NCBI GenBank assembly: GCA_934754375.1
Contig: CAKVHT010000002.1
Location: 62,001-126,000, forward strand
Origin: an uncultured Clostridia bacterium
GTDB lineage: Bacteria; Bacillota; Clostridia; Christensenellales; UBA1242
Direction of reading: 5' to 3'
DNA: 64,000 nucleotides
The first letter of the stretch is position 1. Every line of letters begins with the position of its first letter. The notes beneath the pieces were generated by a model. The model was not told the origin of the DNA. It saw only the letters and a list, made by a program, of their open reading frames with translations, and ran no database searches. Both the position numbers and the translations under genes were made by a program. Shown piece by piece: positions 1 to 8,597 of this stretch.

Positions 1-514
1 AATTTGGCAATTTTATGTAATATTCTAAGTACACGTCAACACGTTCAGTTGGCATCAAAGAATTTGTCAAATCAACATTCAAAATGTTGTTATAATCACC
101 TTCTAGAACAACAGCAATCTCGGTATCTGCAAGTTTAAGTTTTGTTATTTCAAATTCACAGTAGCTCATGCCGTGCCTATAACAATTATTCATTTTTGTT
201 TGGCTTACGATTTTGTCTGTCGCCCCTTGTTTAAAAAATTGTGGATATAAATGAAATTTGATTTGCTTCAGCACTGTATCAGTATTGTTGACATAATTTA
301 CTTTTTGTTTTGCGGTTAAAGATTTTGTTGAGTTATCAAATTCAATTGAAATGTCATAATTTGATAAGCCCGTGCTTATTTTTGACAAATCATCTGTTTT
401 CTTACCACAAGCAGAAAACGAAACGAGAGCAAAACACAAAAACAAAACAGCAATGAAGCCCGACCAACACCTTTTATCTTTGCAATGAGAATTTTTGACA
501 TTTAAATTTTTCAT
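1..514 (-). CDS. M1-family metallopeptidase-like lipoprotein, 3' part outside window
   Basis: Open reading frame from an ATG at 514 that runs off the left edge, so only 171 N-terminal residues are visible. It begins with a basic start, a hydrophobic segment and a lipobox-like FSAC-G (Cys about residue 36), so it is probably a lipid-anchored extracytoplasmic protein. After the Cys comes a beta-rich segment (YDISIEFDNSTKSLTAKQKV, then NNT and FHLYPQFF) that resembles the N-terminal domain of M1 aminopeptidase-like proteins. The HExxH zinc site would lie further downstream and cannot be seen, so catalytic activity is unproven. The gene diverges from the dnaB operon. There is no good Shine-Dalgarno sequence directly before the ATG; AGGACAGG lies rather far upstream. 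Confidence 0.6.
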   Translation of the reverse strand, partial: MKNLNVKNSHCKDKRCWSGFIAVLFLCFALVSFSACGKKTDDLSKISTGLSNYDISIEFDNSTKSLTAKQKVNYVNNTDTVLKQIKFHLYPQFFKQGATDKIVSQTKMNNCYRHGMSYCEFEITKLKLADTEIAVVLEGDYNNILNVDLTNSLMPTERVDVYLEYYIKLPN

Positions 515-605
515 ATTCTAACTTATGAGCCTGTCCTAAAAAAAAGAACAAGCGGAAATTTTGACAATTTACACAAAAATTCACTTACACACACAAAAAC
601 AAAAG

Positions 606-659
606 TTATCCACAATAAAACCCTAAAATTGTGGATAACTGGGGTGAAATTGTGGATAA
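606..659. promoter_or_regulatory. Cluster of three perfect DnaA boxes upstream of dnaB-dnaI
   Basis: Three exact matches to the DnaA 9-mer TTATCCACA lie in 54 bp: 606-614 on the plus strand, and 630-638 and 651-659 as the reverse complement TGTGGATAA. The last two are 21 bp apart, about two helical turns, so they lie on the same face of the DNA. The cluster ends 40 bp before the dnaB start and overlaps or abuts the promoter. The likely role is DnaA-dependent control of the helicase-loader operon. A replication-origin function cannot be excluded, but no dnaA, dnaN or rpmH is in view. Confidence 0.75.
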
Positions 660-665
660 CTCCCT

Positions 666-693
666 TTGTTTTGACAAAAATATGTGTTAAAAT
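666..693 (+). promoter_or_regulatory. Sigma-A-like promoter of dnaB, leaderless geometry
   Basis: The -10 hexamer TAAAAT (688-693) has TTGTTT (666-671) sixteen bases upstream. The -10 ends six bases before the ATG at 700, which would place the transcription start at the A of the start codon. There is no Shine-Dalgarno sequence. A better -35 match, TTGACA at 671-676, is only 11 bp from the -10, so its use is doubtful. Confidence 0.45.
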
Positions 694-699
694 AGCAAT

Positions 700-2136
700 A
701 TGAGTTTTTGTAAATTTAGTCCTGGTTACGTTTCAAACAATAAAACAATAATAGATAACACGTTTATAAACGAATATTTGCCAAAAGCACCAGACCTTTG
801 CGTTAAAGCCTATATTTTAGGTTTGAGCAAATGCTCTTCTGCTGACGACAATGATAATTCGCTTGAATTTTTTTCAAACACACTCAAAGTATGCGAAGAT
901 GATGTAATATCCCTTTTTAAATATTGGGAGGAAATGGGGCTTGTTCAAGTGCTTTCAACCAATCCGGTTGAAGTGAGATATCTTCCTATTATTTCAAATG
1001 CTGGAAGTGTGAAGAGATATAAAGTTGATAAATATGCCGACTTTAATATTCAATTGCAGGAATGTTTTAGCGAACGCATGCTTACACCAAATGAAATGAC
1101 CGAATTTTATGACCTTATGGAACACAAACACATTGCTCAACCAGCACTTATAGATATTGTAAAATACTGCACTGAAAATAAAGGGTTTGGCATCAGCCCA
1201 AACTATTGCTTAACCGTTGCAAAAGACTGGATTCATCAAGGAATATTATCACAAGCACAAGTTCAAGCAAAAATTGAAGAATTAGGCATTGTTGATGACC
1301 AAATGGGGTTGATTTTGTCTGCCATGGGAAGCAAACGCAAAATTCAAATTGAAGACAAGGAATTGTTAAACAAATGGCTAAAATCATTCGGTTTTGAACT
1401 TAACACAATTATTTATGTGGTCAAAACATTGAAGAACAAAAAACGCAGACTCGATGTAAATGTTTTAGATGAATATTTAACCAAATATTTCGAAATGAGA
1501 TTAACCTCTATCCCAGAAATTGAAAATTATGAAAATGACAAAGAAAACCTTTTAAATCTTGCCATTGCCATAAACAAAGAATTGGGCATCTACTACGAAG
1601 ATGTTACAAAGGAAATTGATTTATATGTGGTTGGTTGGCTCAACATGGGCTTTGACCAACAAATGCTTTTAACCGTTGCTGACAACTGCTTTAAATCATC
1701 AATCCGCACATTGGAAGGATACAACAACATTTTGCTTAAACTTTTCCGTTTGGGTATAGTAAACCTTATATCCTACAATCAATATTTAAACGACAATTTG
1801 GCTCAAGACCAAAAAGTGAAAGAAGTTTTAACACATCTCAATCTTGCAAGGAACGTGAACAATGCAGATAGAAGTTTCTATTCAGTTTGGACAAATGATT
1901 GGGGTTTTGGGCATGATATTGTGTTATATGGTGCAGATTTATCTGCTGGCAAAACAAATGCTTTGCAATATTTAAACAAAATCCTTTCAAACTGGAATAC
2001 CGCAGGCTTAAAAACACTTGAAAAAGTTAAACTTACAAAAATCGAAGACAATGACAAGGCTGACTTTATACATAACAATTATACAAAAGAACAAATTGCA
2101 AGTTTTATAACCAACCTTGATGAAGTGGAGGTGTAA
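700..2136 (+). CDS. dnaB: Replication initiation and membrane attachment protein (DnaB/DnaD family)
   Basis: A 478-residue protein, close to the 472 residues of Bacillus subtilis DnaB, which helps load the replicative helicase at origins and restart sites. Residues about 33-98 look like the N-terminal winged-helix domain. The rest holds DnaD/DnaB-type helical modules: the YxxxIxxxW signature is clear at 424-432 (YLNKILSNW), with a related copy at 169-177 (YCLTVAKDW) and a weaker one at 341-349 (YNNILLKLF). The Bacillus protein is described with two such modules; I see traces of three. It is followed after one base by dnaI, the same gene pair as in Bacillus. DnaA boxes precede it. The ATG at 700 is the only sensible start, although it has no ribosome-binding site. 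Confidence 0.85.
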   Translation: MSFCKFSPGYVSNNKTIIDNTFINEYLPKAPDLCVKAYILGLSKCSSADDNDNSLEFFSNTLKVCEDDVISLFKYWEEMGLVQVLSTNPVEVRYLPIISNAGSVKRYKVDKYADFNIQLQECFSERMLTPNEMTEFYDLMEHKHIAQPALIDIVKYCTENKGFGISPNYCLTVAKDWIHQGILSQAQVQAKIEELGIVDDQMGLILSAMGSKRKIQIEDKELLNKWLKSFGFELNTIIYVVKTLKNKKRRLDVNVLDEYLTKYFEMRLTSIPEIENYENDKENLLNLAIAINKELGIYYEDVTKEIDLYVVGWLNMGFDQQMLLTVADNCFKSSIRTLEGYNNILLKLFRLGIVNLISYNQYLNDNLAQDQKVKEVLTHLNLARNVNNADRSFYSVWTNDWGFGHDIVLYGADLSAGKTNALQYLNKILSNWNTAGLKTLEKVKLTKIEDNDKADFIHNNYTKEQIASFITNLDEVEV

Positions 2137-2137
2137 G

Positions 2138-3046
2138 ATGAATAAGCGCAAAATTATTGACGATGTTAAGCAACAATTTATGTTGAAAAGAATCAAAGCA
2201 CAAGAAAAAGCCGATGACTACATTATGTCATTGCGCCAAAACCCTGAATTTGACAAACTCTACTCCACTTACGCAAAAACCAAACTTGAATATTTAAAAA
2301 GCAAATATGAGCAAGAAAATTTAACTTTAAAATATGACTTGCAAGAATTAAAAGGCAAAATCAATCAGTACTTAAAACTGCATGATGTAAATCCTGCTGA
2401 TTTGTTGCCTCAATACGATTGCCCAATTTGCAATGACACTGGTGTGGTTGGTGGTAGGATTTGCAATTGCCTGCAACAAGCATTAAACAAAAAATTATCA
2501 ATGCAAGTGAGCAGTCAAAACCAATTTAAATCTTTTGAAAATTGCGATTTGAATATAATGAGCACAGATGATAAAAAAACCTGTCAAATTTTAAAAGCAT
2601 GGTGTGACAAGTTTCCAAATGTAAGCAAAATTAACATCTGCTTAATAGGTGGCGCTGGTTCTGGCAAGACTTTTATGCTTGAATGTGTTGCAACTGAAAT
2701 GTTAAAACATAACCAAGTTGTTTGTTTTAAAACGGCATTCGAACTCAATGAACTTGCAAGATTATATCACATTGGCAAATCATACGATTTTGCCGATTGT
2801 TTAAATGCCGACATTCTTTTGATTGATGACCTTGGCACTGAACCAATTTTAAAAAATGTCACAAAAGAATATTTGTACAACATAATTAACACACGTCAAG
2901 TCAACAATCTTCCAACTTTCATCTCAACCAATTTAAGTCAAGAACAATTACTTGACCGTTATGACGAAAGGATTTATAGCCGTCTTGCAAATAAAAACTT
3001 AAGTTTAAACATTCAACTCACAAGCTCAGACAAACGCATTAAATAG
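2138..3046 (+). CDS. dnaI: Helicase loader ATPase DnaI (DnaC-like)
   Basis: A 302-residue AAA+ ATPase of the DnaC/DnaI type, which delivers the replicative helicase to DNA. It has a helical N-terminal part, a zinc-binding cluster (C95, C98, C109, C111; CPICNDTG then CNC), a Walker A GGAGSGKT at 171-178, a Walker B ending in LLIDD at 227-231, and a sensor-like STN at 263-265. The start at 2138 is chosen over an ATG 21 bases upstream because GGAGGTG lies just before it, inside the end of dnaB, so the two genes are translationally coupled. It ends at TAG, followed by a bidirectional terminator shared with tilS. Confidence 0.92.
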   Translation: MNKRKIIDDVKQQFMLKRIKAQEKADDYIMSLRQNPEFDKLYSTYAKTKLEYLKSKYEQENLTLKYDLQELKGKINQYLKLHDVNPADLLPQYDCPICNDTGVVGGRICNCLQQALNKKLSMQVSSQNQFKSFENCDLNIMSTDDKKTCQILKAWCDKFPNVSKINICLIGGAGSGKTFMLECVATEMLKHNQVVCFKTAFELNELARLYHIGKSYDFADCLNADILLIDDLGTEPILKNVTKEYLYNIINTRQVNNLPTFISTNLSQEQLLDRYDERIYSRLANKNLSLNIQLTSSDKRIK

Positions 3047-3100
3047 TGCTTACTAATTATAGAATACTCAATATTTTGTTGTGACCAAAAGTTTTCACAA

Positions 3101-3129
3101 AAAAAACTCACAGTGATTGTGAGTTTTTT
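3101..3129. terminator. Bidirectional terminator between dnaI and tilS
   Basis: A perfect 12-bp stem AAAAAACTCACA/TGTGAGTTTTTT with the loop GTGAT, placed between convergent genes. There are T-runs on both strands. Confidence 0.9.
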
Positions 3130-3141
3130 GTTTGTTTTTTA

Positions 3142-4488
3142 TTAAACCAAATCTTTTTCATAATTGATTTTATAAAGTTGTTTTGTTTCATCAGTAACTT
3201 TAAGGCTATCCGCAATTTCAATATCTGCAACAGCCAAAATTTGATTGCCAACCGCCAACACTGGGATATCATCTCTCATGCGTTGTGGGATTTTTTTATC
3301 AATGAAATATTCTTTCAATTTCTTTGTTCCACCCAAACCCAATGGAGAGAAAACATCGCCTTCTTGTCTAAAGCGCCATACCGCACCAGCTGGCAACTTG
3401 TCTGCATCAATAACGTGTTGATGCAATTTTTGTTCGTTTTTAACCTTGCTTGCTGTTGTTCGGATTGTTCCGTAACCGTCAATTTTTAATTTTCCGTTTC
3501 TAAATGGATATTCACCGATTACAATATCTCTCTTTTTGATATTACCAACAACTATGTAATCATACTCTTTGCTAACTTTGATTTTGAAAGGCAAGCTGAT
3601 GATTGCGCCATTGTTTGCTTCCAAAGCAAATTCCCTAACCATATTGATGTGGCGACTTTCAATATCTTGTTTTGAAAATCTTGACAAAACTTTTTTTAAT
3701 ATACGATTGACAATGGCCTTATCTTGATAGAAATATGCAAACGGAATTTTTGTAACTTCTGCTGTCTCAATGATAGTGCCATAATCAATTTGGCTATTGA
3801 TATAATCATCATCTTGAGCACAAATCTTGCTGAAATTGATAATGTTTTTGTCAACACCTTTAAATCTCTTTCTCAATGCAGGCATAACAATGTTGCGTAT
3901 ATAATTACGGCTAAATTCAGTATCATTGTTTGTTTCATCATCAACATATTCAAGCCCATTTTCATCAATATAAGACATAATTTCTTCACGAGGAGTTTCA
4001 AGCAAAGGTCTAATATAAACACCATCACGAACAGGCTCCATGCCACGTGCTCCAGAAAGACCTGCACCACGGATAATGTTAAGCAAAACAGTTTCGGCTT
4101 GGTCATTCAAATGATGTGCCAAAGCAATTTTGTCAACCAAACCACGTTGCATAACAGTTTCAAAAACACCATAACGAACTTTGCGTGCAGCTTGTTCAAT
4201 TGTCAATTTTTCATCTTTTGCAACTTTTAAAGCTTCAACTTTAAATTTGTACGCCCTAATGTTGTGTTCTTTGCAAAACTTCATTACAAATTCTGTATCA
4301 AAAGCACTGCTAGGTCTTATGCCATGGTCAACATTAACGGCAACCACTTCACAATCCAATTCTGCCTTAACTGAATTTAAATAATGCAACAATGTAATAC
4401 TGTCACGTCCGCCAGAACATGCTACACCAATAATTTCGCCAGGTTTTATCATATTATTTTTTTTAATAAATTCAAGCACATTTTCCAT
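3142..4488 (-). CDS. tilS: tRNA(Ile)-lysidine synthetase
   Basis: A 448-residue protein that attaches lysine to C34 of the CAU-anticodon tRNA-Ile so that it reads AUA, an essential step in bacteria that use AUA codons. The N-terminal PP-loop SGGRDS (about residues 25-30) is the ATP-pyrophosphatase signature, followed by VNVDHG and the ALAHHLNDQAET segment typical of TilS. The C-terminal TilS substrate-binding domain is visible (RFRQEGD, then KKLKEYFIDKKIP). The start is supported by AAAGGAAA eight bases upstream. It lies downstream of spoIIE on the same strand, an arrangement common in spore formers, but has its own promoter. Confidence 0.95.
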   Translation of the reverse strand: MENVLEFIKKNNMIKPGEIIGVACSGGRDSITLLHYLNSVKAELDCEVVAVNVDHGIRPSSAFDTEFVMKFCKEHNIRAYKFKVEALKVAKDEKLTIEQAARKVRYGVFETVMQRGLVDKIALAHHLNDQAETVLLNIIRGAGLSGARGMEPVRDGVYIRPLLETPREEIMSYIDENGLEYVDDETNNDTEFSRNYIRNIVMPALRKRFKGVDKNIINFSKICAQDDDYINSQIDYGTIIETAEVTKIPFAYFYQDKAIVNRILKKVLSRFSKQDIESRHINMVREFALEANNGAIISLPFKIKVSKEYDYIVVGNIKKRDIVIGEYPFRNGKLKIDGYGTIRTTASKVKNEQKLHQHVIDADKLPAGAVWRFRQEGDVFSPLGLGGTKKLKEYFIDKKIPQRMRDDIPVLAVGNQILAVADIEIADSLKVTDETKQLYKINYEKDLV

Positions 4489-4541
4489 AAAAATATTTCC
4501 TTTTTTGCAAAAAATTTGAATAATTTTTTAAAATCTTCTTG

Positions 4542-4570
4542 ATTATACAACAATTTACCTTGTTTTGCAA
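4542..4570 (-). promoter_or_regulatory. Promoter of tilS
   Basis: On the minus strand TTGCAA (4570-4565), 17 bp, TATAAT (4547-4542). It lies in the 166-bp gap after spoIIE and gives a leader of about 45 nt with a Shine-Dalgarno sequence, so tilS need not depend on spoIIE transcription. Confidence 0.7.
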
Positions 4571-4654
4571 TACTATTTAAAAAAATTTTGTGGATTTGTT
4601 GTCAATATTAATTTGTTAAATCGAAAAATATTTTTACTGATAACTAGTCGTTTT

Positions 4655-6946
4655 TTAACTTTTAAGATATGTCCTAGCAACCAAAACTGTCATGTCGTCT
4701 TTTGCTGAATTTTTATTTAGCCTCAAGGCCTCGTTTAAAATTGTCTCTGCCAGGACTTGTGGATTGGTGCTAACTAATTTTGAAACAAAATCTTTTAAAT
4801 TTTCAGCCGTTTCAAAAGCATCTGTTATTCCGTCAGTTGCCAAAATTACAATATCCTTTGTTGAGATGGTTGTTTTGTATATTGTCGGATTAATATTATC
4901 AAGTGCACCTATTGGCAATGCTCCACCTTCAACAAACTCAAGCCCGTCATTGTGTTTTATCAAACCAAACGGCGCACCAACTTTGATAAAGTCAGCCAAT
5001 TGATTTTCCAAATCCAAAAGGCACACATCAAGCGTGGAATAGTTTTCTTGATTGTTTATCGCCAACAACTTATTAACACTTTCAAGGATAATCTCATTAT
5101 CAAAACCAACTTTATAAAAGTTTTCTATCAAACTCAAAGTCATCGCACTCATTTGATGTGCTGAACTGCCTGCGCCCATACCATCGCAAAGTGCCAATAA
5201 AAACTTATCTTTTGCCAAACGGATAATACTATGGCAATCCCCAGATTCCGTGTTGCCCGCTTTGCAACAGTTTGCCAACCCAAAAGCACAATCATATTTG
5301 CTTTGCCTTTGCAATGTGACCGCATTAAATCCAGATTCTTCCATTGGCTTTATATTAGAAATTTGCATAGGCATTTTTAAAACTTCAGTTAAGGTTTTTT
5401 GCATCAAATCTAAATCTTTTTCTGTGTTTTTAACAATCAAAAGTGCTTTCATGTCTTGATTTTTTTCAGTGTAGAGCAACACTTCTTTACATTCAACATT
5501 ATGGTTTAACAGTTTAGTGATAATTTTATTCTCTCGTGCAATATCAAAACTAACATTTGTGTCAATTTCATCGCCAATATCAAGCAATAACTGTGACACA
5601 GCTCCCATTTGGTCTGCCAACAAATATTTAACATTGTTTACATCTGCAACCATGCCTTTATATTGCCTATACTCGTCCGCAAGTCTATTGACAAGCGAAA
5701 TAAGATTATTGATTTTTCCACATCTGTTTGTCAATCCTGCAGGAATATCAAGCAAACTCACTTTGCCTTTTTTCAATGCAACTTCAATAATTGTTTGCAA
5801 ATTGCTGATGTTGTCCGTTCCGAGTGAACGTGTGCAACGATTTTTATCCAAGCAATCTTTGCAACAAGTTGAAACCAATTCACGTGTAAGCATGGCTACC
5901 AATTCTGCATGTGTTAAATCTTTTTTTATCATGTTTAAATGAATTTGTTTCATCTCTAAAAACACATTGCTCAATTCACTCATGCGTTTATGAATGTTTT
6001 TGCGTGTAGTGTTGATAAGGTTTCTGCTTGTTAATTCACTCTTTTTAACATAAATTATATCTGCCAAACTGTTTAATCCTTTGCTTGGTATTATTAAAAA
6101 CACAAACACGGCACTGAAAATTGGCAACAAATTATACAAGGTGTTCCAATCCATTCCAATAAAATACAATTCTATAAATGTTGCTCCCAAAACACTTGCA
6201 AATGCAATTTTAAATTTGTTTGGCGCACTAAACATACTGGCGAGCATACTTATAATTGCAAATTCAGCAACCGGCAACAAACTGGCTGTAAAAATAGAAA
6301 CACCTAATCCAAAAGACAAAGTCAACGCAAAAGTTAGCACTGGACTTCCAACGCAGACAGAAACAAAGATTGTTAGCATCAAAACAAGTTTGTACAATTC
6401 AAAACCATAAACATTAACTGGTGCAACTCCTAACCCCAAAATCGCAATTGCAAACAAAAAGCAAATAGATTCGTCCAGTGTTAATTTAAAGCAGTTTCGC
6501 CTTAAAATCATCACTTGACACACAACAATAAAAACCCATAAGGCAATAAAACCCAGCACTAAATAAACTGCAAGGTTTACAATATTTGAGAAGTTATAAT
6601 ATATGTAAGTGGCAAGTGAAAGCAAATATACACAAAATATTGTGGCAAGTTTAATTTTCCTTTTGATTAACCTGTGAATGTAATAATTCACCAAACACAC
6701 AGCCACAACTGTTATAGACGTCAAAAATGATTGCAAACTGAAATCCACTATCACACTTGATGCCAAGCAAAACACTGACATCAGTTTTTCATCTGCACCA
6801 ACAAAAACTGATGCAAATAAAAATGCAAATAAAAATGGACTGATATCATTAACTGACGCATTTGCAAAAACAAGGCAAGCAAAAAATAAAGCAAGATAAC
6901 CAATAAATTTATTGTAACTGAATTTTTTAACTTCAACATTTTCCAT
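4655..6946 (-). CDS. spoIIE: Stage II sporulation protein E, PP2C-type phosphatase
   Basis: A 763-residue membrane phosphatase (Bacillus SpoIIE has 827 residues). The family dephosphorylates SpoIIAA in the forespore to release sigma-F and also associates with FtsZ at the polar septum. Residues about 15-300 are a run of hydrophobic helices, the middle has a Cys-rich segment (CCKDC, NRCTRS), and the C-terminal PP2C domain shows the metal-binding motifs LCDGMGAG and LATDGITD. There is no Shine-Dalgarno sequence. Instead a -10-like TATGAT ends exactly six bases before the ATG, suggesting a leaderless mRNA. In Bacillus this gene is driven by sigma-A with Spo0A; no convincing 0A box was found here. 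Its stop is TAA, 166 bp before tilS. Confidence 0.95.
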   Translation of the reverse strand: MENVEVKKFSYNKFIGYLALFFACLVFANASVNDISPFLFAFLFASVFVGADEKLMSVFCLASSVIVDFSLQSFLTSITVVAVCLVNYYIHRLIKRKIKLATIFCVYLLSLATYIYYNFSNIVNLAVYLVLGFIALWVFIVVCQVMILRRNCFKLTLDESICFLFAIAILGLGVAPVNVYGFELYKLVLMLTIFVSVCVGSPVLTFALTLSFGLGVSIFTASLLPVAEFAIISMLASMFSAPNKFKIAFASVLGATFIELYFIGMDWNTLYNLLPIFSAVFVFLIIPSKGLNSLADIIYVKKSELTSRNLINTTRKNIHKRMSELSNVFLEMKQIHLNMIKKDLTHAELVAMLTRELVSTCCKDCLDKNRCTRSLGTDNISNLQTIIEVALKKGKVSLLDIPAGLTNRCGKINNLISLVNRLADEYRQYKGMVADVNNVKYLLADQMGAVSQLLLDIGDEIDTNVSFDIARENKIITKLLNHNVECKEVLLYTEKNQDMKALLIVKNTEKDLDLMQKTLTEVLKMPMQISNIKPMEESGFNAVTLQRQSKYDCAFGLANCCKAGNTESGDCHSIIRLAKDKFLLALCDGMGAGSSAHQMSAMTLSLIENFYKVGFDNEIILESVNKLLAINNQENYSTLDVCLLDLENQLADFIKVGAPFGLIKHNDGLEFVEGGALPIGALDNINPTIYKTTISTKDIVILATDGITDAFETAENLKDFVSKLVSTNPQVLAETILNEALRLNKNSAKDDMTVLVARTYLKS

Positions 6947-7328
6947 GCTTTGATCATATCAAAATCAAAAATTAAACGAATTGAAAAATTATTGCTAAAA
7001 ACAACTTATTTTGTTTTGTTTGCTCTAAATTTGGGTAATTTTAAAAAATACGATTTTTTTAAGCAATAAAAATACAAAATCCCAATTATTATTCTATTAT
7101 CATTAGAGTTTGCTTCTTTTCGATAGTTTTAAAGTAACTAACTTTAGAATTTATTTTTTAAATTCGTTTTGAAAAATTTGTCGTTTTTACTATAATGTTT
7201 TTACAAAAAGGTTAAATTTGATAACAAATTTTTAAAATAGTCAACTATTTTATATCTTAAAAACAAACCTTTTTAAAATTCCACAAACGATAATTGCCAA
7301 TTGCTAATTGGTTAAACAAGGACGGATT
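6947..7328. other. Divergent intergenic region spoIIE/glycosyltransferase with two palindromes
   Basis: 382 bp without a gene, very A+T-rich. It holds a perfect palindrome at 7233-7252 (9-bp arms TAAAATAGT and ACTATTTTA around CA) and a second at 7297-7311 (CCAATT, GCT, AATTGG), both just upstream of the glycosyltransferase gene. They look like repressor operators for that operon. I could not place its -35/-10 with confidence. A near match to a Spo0A box (TTCGATA, 7119-7125) is too far from spoIIE to be persuasive. Confidence 0.5.
6953..6958 (-). promoter_or_regulatory. -10 hexamer of spoIIE (leaderless geometry)
   Basis: TATGAT on the minus strand, then CAAAGC, then the ATG of spoIIE. No good -35 lies 16-18 bp upstream (best TTCGTT). 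Spo0A-activated promoters of this kind often have a poor or displaced -35, so activator dependence is plausible but inferred. Confidence 0.4.
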
Positions 7329-8597
7329 ATGAATTTTTTACAAATTATTATGGTAACCTATCTTGCTGTATCAATTTTAATTTTGCTGTTGTATATACCA
7401 AAAATTATATGCTGGATATACGGGTTTAAAACACAACAAAAGTTGACCAACCCAAAACAAAATAAAATCGCTTTGGTTATACCTGCAAAAAACGAAAGCG
7501 AATGTATTGGCATGCTGTTAGATTCGATCAACAAACAAACCTACGATCGAAACAACTATGATATTTATATTGTAGTGGATCGAGAAGATGACCCCACCTT
7601 GCAAATTGCAAAAGAAAAACTTGGCGATTATGAATACATTGTTGAGCCAAATCAAAAATGTAAAGCTGATGCATTAGATAGTTTGTTTAAACACATGTTA
7701 GCCACAAAAGGCAATGCTTATGATGCTTATATCATTTTAGATGCAGATAGTTATCTTGATAAACATTTTGTTGAAGAAATGAACAACGCATTGGTAACAG
7801 ATGCTGATGTTGTTATTGGCAAAAAGTTAATTAAAAACTGGGAAACAGGCAACAAAAAGCATCGCACTCTGTACGCAAATTTAAGTGCTTTGACTTACAC
7901 TGGCGTAGACACAATGGGCAATAAGTATAAATCAGACCATGGTCAAGCCCTTGCCATGTGCGGACAGGGTATGCTTTTAAGCAAAAGATTTTTAGAAAAA
8001 TTTCAAGGATTTCCTTTTAAATCTTTGTGCGAAGATGTTGAGGTTGGCATTCATGCCATATTGAACGATTTTAAAGAAGTGTATTACGAACATGCTTTAA
8101 GTTATTCAGAAGAACCTATATCTCACAAAGAATATAACAAACGCCGATATCGTTGGCTTAAAGGATATTTTGCAAACAATCAAAAGTATCGCAAAATGTT
8201 GGTTAATAAAACATTCAAACAAGGAAAAATTGTTCACGCAAATTTAAGATATTTATATGAACTTACACCTGTTATAATGTTTATTGCAGTAACAGCCATA
8301 ACATTCTTGGCTTTTATTATTAGTGGCATAGTTTTGGCATGCAGACATTCAAATTTAACGGCAAGTGCATTTATTTATGCTCTCATAATGGTATGCTTGA
8401 TTTACCTTATCCTTGCAATTTTCAATTTAATCACTATTGTTGCAGACCACAAAACCAACAAAATGACTTTTGGTGAAAAACTTGCAGTTATTTTTGTTGG
8501 ACCATTTGTAACTTTTGAATATGTGAATATTTTCTTAAAAACTATAAACAAAAAATACAAAGTCAATTGGGATCATGTTGAAAGGATAAAGATGTAA
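7329..8597 (+). CDS. Membrane family-2 glycosyltransferase (processive, synthase-like)
   Basis: A 422-residue integral membrane GT2 enzyme. It has one N-terminal helix (about 5-30), a cytosolic GT-A domain starting at IALVIPAKNE (47-56), the metal/nucleotide DxD as DAD (138-140), a catalytic-type CED (234-236), an RRYRW (272-276) equivalent to the QxxRW motif of processive synthases, and two or three C-terminal helices (about 305-370). This layout fits enzymes that build glycolipids or surface polysaccharides; the sugar and acceptor are unknown. The ATG at 7329 follows AAGGACGG, whereas a TTG 21 bases upstream has no ribosome-binding site. The stop overlaps the next start as TAATG, so it is coupled to an acyltransferase. 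That pairing suggests a lipid acceptor. Confidence 0.8.
   Translation: MNFLQIIMVTYLAVSILILLLYIPKIICWIYGFKTQQKLTNPKQNKIALVIPAKNESECIGMLLDSINKQTYDRNNYDIYIVVDREDDPTLQIAKEKLGDYEYIVEPNQKCKADALDSLFKHMLATKGNAYDAYIILDADSYLDKHFVEEMNNALVTDADVVIGKKLIKNWETGNKKHRTLYANLSALTYTGVDTMGNKYKSDHGQALAMCGQGMLLSKRFLEKFQGFPFKSLCEDVEVGIHAILNDFKEVYYEHALSYSEEPISHKEYNKRRYRWLKGYFANNQKYRKMLVNKTFKQGKIVHANLRYLYELTPVIMFIAVTAITFLAFIISGIVLACRHSNLTASAFIYALIMVCLIYLILAIFNLITIVADHKTNKMTFGEKLAVIFVGPFVTFEYVNIFLKTINKKYKVNWDHVERIKM

Noticed and set aside
606..659. The DnaA boxes as the chromosomal origin oriC
   Set aside because: No dnaA, dnaN, rpmH, recF or gyr genes lie nearby and only three boxes are seen. Regulation of dnaB-dnaI explains them more simply, although an origin cannot be ruled out.
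671..676. Perfect TTGACA before dnaB as the -35 element
   Set aside because: It is only 11 bp from the best -10 (TAAAAT). No -10 lies 16-18 bp downstream of it before the start codon, so it is probably chance or part of a different control element.
7119..7125. TTCGATA as a Spo0A box for spoIIE
   Set aside because: Six of seven matches in A+T-rich DNA is weak evidence, and it lies about 170 bp upstream of the start codon, too far for the usual Spo0A activation geometry.
7308..7328. TTG at 7308 as the glycosyltransferase start, and similar TTG starts for leuS, the HAD gene, gerAB and glyS extensions
   Set aside because: In each case an ATG downstream has a well-spaced Shine-Dalgarno sequence and agrees with the family N-terminus.
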